A stretch of 7,440 nt of DNA from Pseudomonadota bacterium. GTDB lineage: Bacteria; Pseudomonadota; Gammaproteobacteria; Burkholderiales; Ferrovaceae. Location: assembly GCA_021828575.1 (NCBI GenBank), contig JAJZEL010000212.1, positions 1 to 7,440 of the forward strand, written 5' to 3'. This document shows, one piece after another, positions 1 to 7,089 of the stretch. Under the pieces are notes generated by a model. That model was not told the DNA's origin, did no database searches, and was given only the letters and a program-made list of their open reading frames with translations. How positions within the stretch are numbered: the stretch's first letter is position 1; every line of letters begins with the position of its first letter. The translations under genes were made by a program, and so were the position numbers.

Positions 1-2806
1 AGTCTATCATCATGATGGCATTCTTTTTCACGATCCCGATCAGCAGGATGATACCGATCAAGGTCATCAGGTCAAACTGCATACCTGTCATCAGCAACGC
101 CAGAATGGCACCCACGCCTGCCGAGGGAAGGGTGGACAGAATGGTGAGCGGATGCACGAGGCTTTCGTAGAGAATGCCCAGAACCACATACACCACAAAC
201 AGGGCGGCGAGAATCAGAACGGGTTCGCTGGACAGGGAAGACTTGAATACTCGTGCCGTTCCCTGGAAATCACCATGGATGGAAGCCGGTACCCTCAAGT
301 TGGAAAATGCCCTGTGAATGGCTTCCGTCGCCTGGCCCAGGGTGACCCCAACAGGGAGGTTGAATGTAATGGTTGCAGCAGGGAACTGCCCTTGATGGTT
401 CACCGTCAACGAAGCATTTGTAGGGGCAAAATGAGCAACGGCAGACAATGGGACCATGGCATTATTGGTGCCCACCACATAAGTTTGGTCCAGTATGGAA
501 GGTGATTGCCAGTAGGGAGCAGCGGCTTCCATGATGACCCGGTACTGGTTGAGTGGGTTGTAAATGGTCGAAATGATTCTTTGTCCATAAAGGTCATTCA
601 GGGTCAGGTCGATGCTGCGAGGATTGACACCCAGCCTGGCAGCCGTATCCCGGTCAATGGTGACATAGGAATCAAGTCCCCGGTCCTGCTGGTCTGTATT
701 GACGTCTGCCAACTGAGGTAGCCTGGACAAGGCCGCCTGGATTTTTGGCGTCCAGAGCCGTAATTCCTCCAGGTTGTTCCCCTCCAGCGTGTACTGGTAC
801 TGGGCATTGCCCATTCTCCCGCCAAAACGCAAATCCTGAATGGGTTGGAAGTACAACCTGGCTCCAGACACCTGGGCCAGTTTCTTGCGCAACCGTGCAA
901 TGACCTGGTCAGAAGAGGCGTGACGCTGGCCATCAGACTTGAGGACCACAAACACGTTCGCAGCATTGCGTGCTTCCCCGCCCGTAAAGCCGATCACATC
1001 CTTGGCGTCGGGATCTGCCTTGCAGATGGCAATGAAACGGGCCAGTTTGTCCCTCATGGCCTGAAAGGAAATGCTCTGGTCTGCCTGAACGCGGCCAATC
1101 AGGCGACCCGTGTCCTGTTGCGGGAAAAACCCCTTTGGAACGATGGTGAACAGGTACCCGTTCAGGATGATGGTCATGAAAAGCATGCCCAGAACCAGTC
1201 TTCTGTGTCGAATGGTGGCATTCAGGGAGCGGTCATAGGCACGATGCATCCTGTCGAATGCCTGACGAACTCCCAGCAGGAAACGTTGCCAGTGTGAATC
1301 CTGTGTGATCCTTTCTGACGTCTTCGAGACTGGCTTCAACCATCGGGAGCACAGCATGGGCGTGGTACTGAGGGAAACAATCAGTGAGACCAGCACGGCA
1401 ACGGAAAGCACCACGGCGAACTCGCTGAACATCCGTCCTACCAGCCCTCCCATCAGCAGGAGGGGAAGAAAAACCGCCACCAGGGAAATGCTGATGGAAG
1501 CCACCGTAAAAGCCACTTCCCTTGAGCCGAGAAAAGCAGCTTCCATCAAAGGAAGCCCGCGCTCCACATGGCGGGAGATGTTTTCCAGGACCACGATCGC
1601 GTCATCCACCACAAACCCCGTGGCAACCGTCAGGGCCATGAGTGACAGGTTGTCCAGACTGTAATGCCCCAGATACAACACGCCACAGGTACCGATGAGG
1701 GATACGGGGACAGCGATGCTGGGAATCAGCGCGGCTTCCACCCGGCCCAGAAAAAGAAAAACCACCATGATCACAAGCAATGTCGCAATCAGCAGAGTGC
1801 GCTCCACATCGTGCAGGGAAGCACGGATGGCAGGCGTTCGGTCCATTACCACCTTGAAATCGATGGCGCTGGGGATGGCCGATGAAATTTCCGGCATCAT
1901 GGCATTGACCCGGTTCACCGTATCGATGATGTTGGCGTCTGCCTGGCGACTCACAATGAGCAAAATGGCGGGATGGCCATTGGCCAGACCGAGGTTTCTC
2001 AGGTCCTGAATGGAATCATCCACGGTCGACACATCTTCCAGGCGAACCGGTGCACCGTTTCTCCATGCCAGTACAAGCGGGCGGTAGTCAGAGGCATTTT
2101 TGGCCTGGTCATTGTTCTCGATTTGCCAGCGGTGGCTGTCATTTTCCACAAACCCCTTTGGGCTGTTGACATTGGTGGACGAGATGGCATTACGTACGGT
2201 TTCCACGTCCAGTCCGAAGCGGTTCAGGGAAGGAGGATCCAGTTCCACCCGAACTGCAGGCAGAGAACTGCCCCCCACCAGAACCTGGCCCACGCCATCC
2301 ACCTGCGAAAGCTTCTGTGCTACCACGGTGGACGCCACATCATAGATCTGTCCGCGCGTCATGGTGGATGACGTCATGGTCATGATCATGATGGGGGCGT
2401 CGGCCGGATTGATTTTTCTGTACACGGGATTGAAGGGCAGGGCGGGAGGCAGTAACGTCCTGGCAGCGTTCATGGCAGCCATCACATCTCTGGCCGCCCC
2501 ATTGATGTCCCGGTCAATATCGAATAGAAGGCTGATGGAAGCCTGACCTGTGGCACTGCTGGAAGTCATTTCGTCCAGGCCGGAAATGTGTCCCAAGGTT
2601 CGCTCCAGTGGAGTGACCATGGTGGCTGCCATGGTTTCCGGGCTGGCCCCGGGTAACGACAGCTGGACGTTGATGGCGGGAAAGTCGATGCGCGGCAGCG
2701 GCGCCACCGGCAAAAGCATGAATCCCACGATGCCAGACAATGTCAGGGCTGCTGTCAGGAGCGTGGTCGCAACGGGCCGTCGAATGAACAGCGCTGTGAG
2801 GTTCAT
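1..2806 (-). CDS. mdtC: MdtC-type RND multidrug efflux permease subunit (3' end beyond window)
   Basis: An open frame of 935 codons from ATG at 2806 to the left edge, read codon by codon without a stop. E. coli MdtC has 1025 residues, so roughly 90 (the rest of TM10 and TM11-TM12) are missing at the window edge. It starts MNLTALFIRRPVATTLL (TM1 about 10-30). Periplasmic loop 1 carries GASPETMAATMVTPLERTLG, TM4 has the relay pair D401-D402 (GFVVDDAIVVLENISRH), and TM10 has K928 (GIVKKNAIMMID) just before the cut. MdtC-type signatures are FGGRMGNAQYQYTLEG, LADVNTDQQDRG, the STIYNPLNQYRV stretch and VNHQGQFPAATITFNLPVG. In E. coli MdtC is thought to be the main drug-binding member of the B2C trimer. 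It is a diverged paralogue of the preceding gene: the relay motifs align almost residue for residue, while the periplasmic porter regions differ. An outer-membrane factor gene may follow beyond the window, as opmB follows muxABC in Pseudomonas. Confidence 0.93.
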   Translation of the reverse strand, partial: MNLTALFIRRPVATTLLTAALTLSGIVGFMLLPVAPLPRIDFPAINVQLSLPGASPETMAATMVTPLERTLGHISGLDEMTSSSATGQASISLLFDIDRDINGAARDVMAAMNAARTLLPPALPFNPVYRKINPADAPIMIMTMTSSTMTRGQIYDVASTVVAQKLSQVDGVGQVLVGGSSLPAVRVELDPPSLNRFGLDVETVRNAISSTNVNSPKGFVENDSHRWQIENNDQAKNASDYRPLVLAWRNGAPVRLEDVSTVDDSIQDLRNLGLANGHPAILLIVSRQADANIIDTVNRVNAMMPEISSAIPSAIDFKVVMDRTPAIRASLHDVERTLLIATLLVIMVVFLFLGRVEAALIPSIAVPVSLIGTCGVLYLGHYSLDNLSLMALTVATGFVVDDAIVVLENISRHVERGLPLMEAAFLGSREVAFTVASISISLVAVFLPLLLMGGLVGRMFSEFAVVLSVAVLVSLIVSLSTTPMLCSRWLKPVSKTSERITQDSHWQRFLLGVRQAFDRMHRAYDRSLNATIRHRRLVLGMLFMTIILNGYLFTIVPKGFFPQQDTGRLIGRVQADQSISFQAMRDKLARFIAICKADPDAKDVIGFTGGEARNAANVFVVLKSDGQRHASSDQVIARLRKKLAQVSGARLYFQPIQDLRFGGRMGNAQYQYTLEGNNLEELRLWTPKIQAALSRLPQLADVNTDQQDRGLDSYVTIDRDTAARLGVNPRSIDLTLNDLYGQRIISTIYNPLNQYRVIMEAAAPYWQSPSILDQTYVVGTNNAMVPLSAVAHFAPTNASLTVNHQGQFPAATITFNLPVGVTLGQATEAIHRAFSNLRVPASIHGDFQGTARVFKSSLSSEPVLILAALFVVYVVLGILYESLVHPLTILSTLPSAGVGAILALLMTGMQFDLMTLIGIILLIGIVKKNAIMMID
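6..48. repeat. 43-bp near-identical segment shared by mdtB and mdtC (copy in mdtC)
   Basis: This is the partner of 3077-3119 in the same orientation, with 41 of 43 bases identical (mismatches at 23 and 41). It covers the TM10 relay codons of the MdtC-type gene. The copies are about 3.07 kb apart, close to one gene length, as expected for tandem paralogues. Confidence 0.8.
2803..2806 (-). promoter_or_regulatory. ATGA start/stop overlap coupling mdtB to mdtC
   Basis: On the minus strand, ATG (2806-2804) of the MdtC-type gene overlaps TGA (2805-2803) of the MdtB-type gene. The upstream bases (CGCCTGGTTCGCAAACC) hold no convincing Shine-Dalgarno sequence, so translation is probably coupled to that of mdtB. 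Confidence 0.8.
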
Positions 2807-5800
2807 GGTTTGCGAACCAGGCGGTCCAGGGCCAGATAGATGACGGGCGTGGTGAACAGGGTCAGGAGCTGGCTGGCCAGTAGTCCGCCCACCAGAGTCA
2901 GGCCCAGGGGCTGGCGCAACTCAGCGCCGATCCCTGATCCGGACAGGAATGGAACGGCGGCAAAAAGGGCGGAGAGCGTGGTCATGAGAATGGGACGAAA
3001 GCGAAGCAGGCAAGCTTGCCGTATGGCTTCCAGCGGCGACAGCCCTTGGTTGCGTTCAGCATCCAAGGCAAAGTCGATCATCATGATGGCATTTTTTTTC
3101 ACGATCCCGATGAGCAGGACAATGCCGATGATGCCCAGGATATCCAGGCTGTGTCCTGTCAGTTCCAGGGCAAGCAATGCCCCGACAGCGGCGGAAGGCA
3201 GGGTGGACAGGATGGTGACAGGATGGATGTAACTTTCATACAGGATGCCCAGCACGATGTACATGGTCACAACTGCTGCCAGCAAAAGCAGCAGAGTGGA
3301 TGACAGGGATTTTTCATAAGCTCTTGCGGCGCCCTGAAAGTGCATTTCCAGCCGGGGTGGCATGCCCATTTTCCGGGTGGTGGCGCGAATGTCTTCCACC
3401 GCCTTGCCAAGTGAATAACCGGGTGACAGGTTGAAAGACAAGGTGGATGAAGGAAATTGCCCGAGCCGGTGCAGGGACAGGGGCCCCTGTTTTTCTGACA
3501 TGTGCACCACCTGGGAAAGGGGGACCTGGGCACCGCCCGTTCCGGGAACATAGAGCAAGTCCAGTTGGTGGGGGGTCTGGCTGAATTGCTGCCCGGTTTC
3601 CAGAACGACACGATACTGGTTGGACTGGGTATAAATAGTGGAAACCAGCCGCTGGGAAAAGGCATCATAAAGGGCATTGTCGATGGCGGCGACAGTAATA
3701 CCCAGGCGTGAGGCGCTATCCCGATCTATGTCCAGATAAATACGGTTACCTTGATTCTGGAGGTTGCTGGAAACATCCTGCAGGGATCGCAGTGCTGACA
3801 GTTGCCTGACCAACTCCGGAGTCCATTGCTGGATGTCACTTTGTCGAGGGCTTTCCAGCATGACCTGGTACTGGGTTCTGCTTAGCGTGTCTTCCAGCGT
3901 CAGGTCTTGTACGGGCTGAATGTGAACATCGATGCCATGGATTGCTCTCATCGAGTCCGCAAGTCGGGACATGATGTGCTGCAGGCTGTGGTCGCTACCC
4001 CGTTGATCCAGAGGCTTGAGGTTGACAAGCATGCGACCGCTGTTGATGGTTGTGTTCAATCCGTCGACACCGATGAAAGAGGACAGGCTCTCCACGGCAG
4101 GATCCTGCAGGATGGCGTCTGCAGCTGCCTGTTGCCGAACCAGCATGGACTTGAATGACACCGTTTGCGGAGCATCTGTGATGACCTGCAGGATTCCGGT
4201 ATCCTGCATGGGGAAAAAACCTTTCGGGATGAGCCAGTAAAGGCCGACTGTCAGCAGAACGGTCAATCCGGCAATCAGCAACACCAGGGCCTGATGGCAA
4301 AGCACCCGGTCCAGCGCCTTGCCATACAGCCCGATCATGCGGTCTGTGGCTCGGTGCAGTGCCATGGTCCAGCCATGCTCCGATTCCAGTGCGCTTTTTC
4401 CCAGAATGCGTGCACACATCATGGGCGTAAGTGTCAGGGACACAATGGCTGAAATGACGATGGTGACAGCCAGCGTAATGGCAAACTCCCTGAACAGCCG
4501 TCCAATGACATCCGACATGAACAGCAACGGAATCAGGACAGCGATCAGGGAAAACGTCAGGGAAATGATGGTGAAACCGATCTGTCGGGAGCCTTGCAGT
4601 GCTGCCTCACGGGCATTCAGCCCCTGTTCCCTGTAACGTGCAATGTTTTCGATCATGACAATGGCATCATCCACAACAAACCCGGTGGCAATGGTGAGTG
4701 CCATGAGGGTCAGGTTGTTGATGCTGAATCCGGCCAGATACATGATGCCAAATGTTCCTATGAGAGACACTGGCACGGCCACCACGGGAATGATGGTGGC
4801 CGGGATGTTGCGCAGGAACAGGAAAATGACCATGACCACCAGTGCAATGGCCAGCATGAGTTCGAACTGGATTTCCCTGACGGATGCGCGGATGGTGGTT
4901 GTTCTGTCTGTCAGAATGGAAACCCGAACATTCCCAGGCAGGGATTGCTGCAATAGCGGGAGCAATGCCTTGATCCTGTCGGAGACGGCAATGACATTGG
5001 ACCCGGGTTGACGTTGCACATTAACGATAATGGCCGGCGTCTTGTCTTTCCATGCGGCCAGATGAACATCTTCAGCGGCATCTTCCACCTCTGCCACATC
5101 ACCCACCCTGACAGGGGAGCCATTCTGATAGGTAATGATGATTTGTCGGTAGTCAGCCGCTGTATGAAGCTGGTCATTGGCATCTACGGTCACTGAACGT
5201 TCAGGTCCGTCAAAACTGCCTTTGGGCAGGTTAACCGTATTATTGACGATGGCTGTTCGCAGGTCCTCCATGGCCAGACGCCGGTAGGCCAGAGCATCCG
5301 GATTGGCACGGATTCGCACGGCGGGACGAAGCCCGCCCCCCATGCTGACCATCCCGACTCCATCCACCTGGGAAATCTTGGCCACGAGACGGGTATCTGT
5401 CCAATCCTGCAGGCGGGGTAAAGTCATTTCGGGAGAGGTGATGGCCAGGGTCAGCATGGGGGCATCTGCCGGGTTGACCTTGTTATACAAGGGGGGCATG
5501 GGCAGGTCAGTGGGCAGAAAGGTGCCAGCGGCATTGATGGCTTCCTGAACCTGCTGTTCGGCCACGTCCAGAGACGTGGCGAGGGAAAACTGCAGGGTAA
5601 TGACGGACGCTCCGCCAGAACTGGTGGAAGCCATCTGAGCCAGGCCAGCCATCTGGCCAAACTGGCGTTCCAGGGGGGCCGTGATCGAGGAAGCCATCAC
5701 TTCCGGGCTGGCGCCCGGGTACAGGGTCGTGACTTCAATGGTGGGGTAATCCACCTCTGGAAGTGCTGACAACGGCAACAGGCGCCAGGACAGCAGTCCC

Positions 5801-5871
5801 GTCAGAACCACAGCGACCATGATAAGGGAGGTCGCTATCGGTCGGTCAATGAACAGTTTTGAAAGATTCAA
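2803..5871 (-). CDS. mdtB: MdtB-type RND multidrug efflux permease subunit
   Basis: A complete 1022-residue RND (HAE1) inner-membrane proton/drug antiporter subunit; E. coli MdtB has 1040. The plan is TM1 (about 10-30), first periplasmic loop (31-335), TM2-TM6 (about 336-485), TM7 (about 533-551), second periplasmic loop (552-860) and TM8-TM12. The proton-relay residues are all present: D401-D402 in TM4 (GFVVDDAIVMIENIARY), K926 in TM10 (GIVKKNAIMMID), and R957 and T964 in RFRPILMT. They correspond to AcrB D407/D408, K940, R971 and T978. MdtB-specific matches include APLERQFGQM, SGGASVITLQF, RDSASRLGI and STIYTQ. In E. coli, MdtB and MdtC form a B2C heterotrimer, with MdtB thought to carry the essential proton cycle. 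The start is TTG: homology with the MdtB N-terminus (SKLFIDRPIATSL) begins at once and no in-frame ATG fits. The stop overlaps the next gene by ATGA. Assignment as MdtB rather than a generic RND rests on the A-B-C order and these motifs. Confidence 0.94.
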   Translation of the reverse strand: MNLSKLFIDRPIATSLIMVAVVLTGLLSWRLLPLSALPEVDYPTIEVTTLYPGASPEVMASSITAPLERQFGQMAGLAQMASTSSGGASVITLQFSLATSLDVAEQQVQEAINAAGTFLPTDLPMPPLYNKVNPADAPMLTLAITSPEMTLPRLQDWTDTRLVAKISQVDGVGMVSMGGGLRPAVRIRANPDALAYRRLAMEDLRTAIVNNTVNLPKGSFDGPERSVTVDANDQLHTAADYRQIIITYQNGSPVRVGDVAEVEDAAEDVHLAAWKDKTPAIIVNVQRQPGSNVIAVSDRIKALLPLLQQSLPGNVRVSILTDRTTTIRASVREIQFELMLAIALVVMVIFLFLRNIPATIIPVVAVPVSLIGTFGIMYLAGFSINNLTLMALTIATGFVVDDAIVMIENIARYREQGLNAREAALQGSRQIGFTIISLTFSLIAVLIPLLFMSDVIGRLFREFAITLAVTIVISAIVSLTLTPMMCARILGKSALESEHGWTMALHRATDRMIGLYGKALDRVLCHQALVLLIAGLTVLLTVGLYWLIPKGFFPMQDTGILQVITDAPQTVSFKSMLVRQQAAADAILQDPAVESLSSFIGVDGLNTTINSGRMLVNLKPLDQRGSDHSLQHIMSRLADSMRAIHGIDVHIQPVQDLTLEDTLSRTQYQVMLESPRQSDIQQWTPELVRQLSALRSLQDVSSNLQNQGNRIYLDIDRDSASRLGITVAAIDNALYDAFSQRLVSTIYTQSNQYRVVLETGQQFSQTPHQLDLLYVPGTGGAQVPLSQVVHMSEKQGPLSLHRLGQFPSSTLSFNLSPGYSLGKAVEDIRATTRKMGMPPRLEMHFQGAARAYEKSLSSTLLLLLAAVVTMYIVLGILYESYIHPVTILSTLPSAAVGALLALELTGHSLDILGIIGIVLLIGIVKKNAIMMIDFALDAERNQGLSPLEAIRQACLLRFRPILMTTLSALFAAVPFLSGSGIGAELRQPLGLTLVGGLLASQLLTLFTTPVIYLALDRLVRKP
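3077..3119. repeat. 43-bp near-identical segment shared by mdtB and mdtC (copy in mdtB)
   Basis: This segment matches positions 6-48 at 41 of 43 bases in the same orientation (mismatches at 3094 and 3112). It encodes the TM10 relay region (LIGIVKKNAIMM) in both subunits, so protein constraint explains much of the identity. The silent positions agree nearly throughout, which is more than protein constraint requires. Confidence 0.8.
3092..3099 (-). repeat. A8 homopolymer in the TM10 codons of mdtB
   Basis: On the coding strand eight adenines run through AAA AAA AAT, encoding K925-K926-N927, which includes the relay lysine K926. A single-base slip either way meets a stop within about 15 codons (read by hand), truncating TM10-TM12. 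The paralogous mdtC site has AAA AAG AAT, which breaks the run. Confidence 0.7.
5868..5871 (-). promoter_or_regulatory. TTGA start/stop overlap coupling mdtA to mdtB
   Basis: On the minus strand the four bases TTGA contain the TTG start of the MdtB-type gene (5871-5869) and the TGA stop of the adaptor (5870-5868). No clear Shine-Dalgarno sequence precedes the TTG. The nearest upstream ATG (5888) is in another frame and reaches a stop within about 14 codons. Translation of the pump subunit is therefore probably by termination-reinitiation. Confidence 0.75.
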
Positions 5872-7061
5872 GGTTGTGGCTGTCCATGATTGGATCTGGC
5901 CACTTCCACGGTCATTCCGTCTCGAAGGTTGTCTAAGCCGTCAACCACAATTTGGTCACCTGGGGAGAGTCCTTCCATGATGGCAACTTCATTGCCATTG
6001 GTGGGGCCGGGTTTGACCTTGCGCACTGATACGCGGTGCTGGTTGTCCATGACGAAGGTGTAAGGACCTTCTCCCCCCTGCTGCAATCCGGCGACAGGAA
6101 TGACCACGGCACCAGGCAATGTGGCCACCCGCAGGTGGGCGTTGACGAACTGGTTCGCAAACAGGGTCATATCCTTGTTGTCGAATTCGGCGCGCAGCTT
6201 GACCATGCCCGTGGTCACATCCACCTGATTATCCAGCGTGTACAGATGTCCGGTGGCCAGTAGTGTCGTATTGGCGCGGTCCCAGGCTTCCACCAGTAAA
6301 GGTTGCCCGGTTGACATGCCTTTCAGAATTTGCGGGAGATCATCCTGGGGGAGGGGAAATATCACGGTGATCGGAGACAACTGGGTGAGCACTGCCAGAC
6401 CCGTGGTATCGCTGGTCTGGACAAAATTGCCCGGATCCACCAGCCTGAGGCCGAGACGACCATTGAATGGGGCGGTAATGCGGGCATAGGTCAATTGCAG
6501 CTTTGCATTGTCCACCAGTCCCTTGTCCGTCAGCACATTGCCTTCGTCCTGCGACACGAGGGCCACCTGTGTATCCAGTTGCTGAGACGGGATGGCCCCT
6601 GTCTTGATCAGTGTCTGGTAGCGTTTCAGGTCCAGTCGGGCATTCTCGAGCAGGGCTTGATCCCGTGCCAGTTGTCCCTGAGCCTGTTCGAGCTGCACCT
6701 GGAAAGGCCTGGGATCGATCTGGGCAAGCACATCGCCTGCCCGGACCACCTGGCCTTCCTTGTAAAACACCTGCATCAGGAGCCCGTTGACCAGGGTTTT
6801 CAGCGTAACGGTGTAAACAGGTGTCACGGTGCCCAGTCCGGTCAGCCAGACAGGAAAGTCGGTTTTACGGGCAGGGGCCACGGCCACAGGCACTGATTGG
6901 GCATGGGCGTGCATTTTCGATGATTCACCGGGCTTGTGAGCGTGTGATCGGTGGTACCAGAAGGCCAATGCAGCAATCACCACTACTGAGACAAGCAGGA
7001 GTTTCCAGGCGGGCTTTCGTGCTTCCTCACGGCGGGAAGCGCCGGTTTCCATGTCGGTCAT
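5868..7061 (-). CDS. mdtA: MdtA-type periplasmic adaptor (membrane fusion protein) of an RND efflux pump
   Basis: A 397-residue HlyD/AcrA-family adaptor that would join an inner-membrane RND trimer to an outer-membrane channel. Residues 1-18 are basic and cytoplasmic, and 19-36 form one hydrophobic membrane anchor with no lipobox Cys, as in E. coli MdtA and unlike the lipoprotein AcrA. A His-rich linker follows (H37, H40, H42, H51, H53). Next come the first lipoyl half (about 85-118, GQVVRAGDVLAQIDP), a short alpha-hairpin (about 119-190, AQGQLARDQALLENARLDL), the second lipoyl half (about 190-225, ARITAPFNGRLGLR), a beta-barrel (about 226-310, with VEAWDR and LDNQVDVTTG) and a membrane-proximal domain to the end. 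Several of these stretches match E. coli MdtA (415 residues) closely from memory. The start is ATG at 7061, supported by AAGGAA upstream. It is 28 bp downstream of the MlaF-type gene, and its stop overlaps the next gene's start. Substrates cannot be read from the sequence; E. coli MdtABC exports bile salts, novobiocin and other compounds. Confidence 0.93.
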   Translation of the reverse strand: MTDMETGASRREEARKPAWKLLLVSVVVIAALAFWYHRSHAHKPGESSKMHAHAQSVPVAVAPARKTDFPVWLTGLGTVTPVYTVTLKTLVNGLLMQVFYKEGQVVRAGDVLAQIDPRPFQVQLEQAQGQLARDQALLENARLDLKRYQTLIKTGAIPSQQLDTQVALVSQDEGNVLTDKGLVDNAKLQLTYARITAPFNGRLGLRLVDPGNFVQTSDTTGLAVLTQLSPITVIFPLPQDDLPQILKGMSTGQPLLVEAWDRANTTLLATGHLYTLDNQVDVTTGMVKLRAEFDNKDMTLFANQFVNAHLRVATLPGAVVIPVAGLQQGGEGPYTFVMDNQHRVSVRKVKPGPTNGNEVAIMEGLSPGDQIVVDGLDNLRDGMTVEVARSNHGQPQP

Positions 7062-7065
7062 GAAA

Positions 7066-7071
7066 TTCCTT
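7066..7071 (-). promoter_or_regulatory. Shine-Dalgarno sequence of the mdtA-type gene
   Basis: Read on the minus strand, AAGGAA lies in the 28-bp AT-rich gap between the MlaF-type stop and the adaptor ATG, with the AGGA core 5 nt from the ATG at 7061. This spacing favours the first ATG over the in-frame ATG three codons later (7052). It is the only strong ribosome-binding site seen at the gene junctions in this window; the two downstream junctions rely on overlaps. Confidence 0.75.
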
Positions 7072-7089
7072 TTATTTTAATCGCACAAA

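Noticed and set aside
845..1297. 150-codon plus-strand open frame, and similar ones at 152-505, 1305-1664 and 1973-2371
   Set aside because: All lie opposite the MdtC-type coding frame, which reads without interruption on the minus strand. Their proteins look like antisense shadows.
1..2806. Possible pseudogene in the left third, since only short frames beginning with a start and ending with a stop fall inside it
   Set aside because: Direct codon-by-codon translation of the minus strand from 2806 gives one continuous MdtC-type frame of 935 codons. It has no stop only because it leaves the window.
6330..6896. 188-codon plus-strand open frame
   Set aside because: It is antisense to the adaptor gene, which has strong family homology along its full length. 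The plus-strand translation resembles no family I know and reflects the complementary codon pattern.
6903..6953. Reading the adaptor as a heavy-metal (CusB/CzcB-type) protein because of its His cluster
   Set aside because: The rest of the adaptor matches MdtA, and both pump subunits carry HAE1 multidrug-type motifs rather than those of metal-exporting RND proteins.
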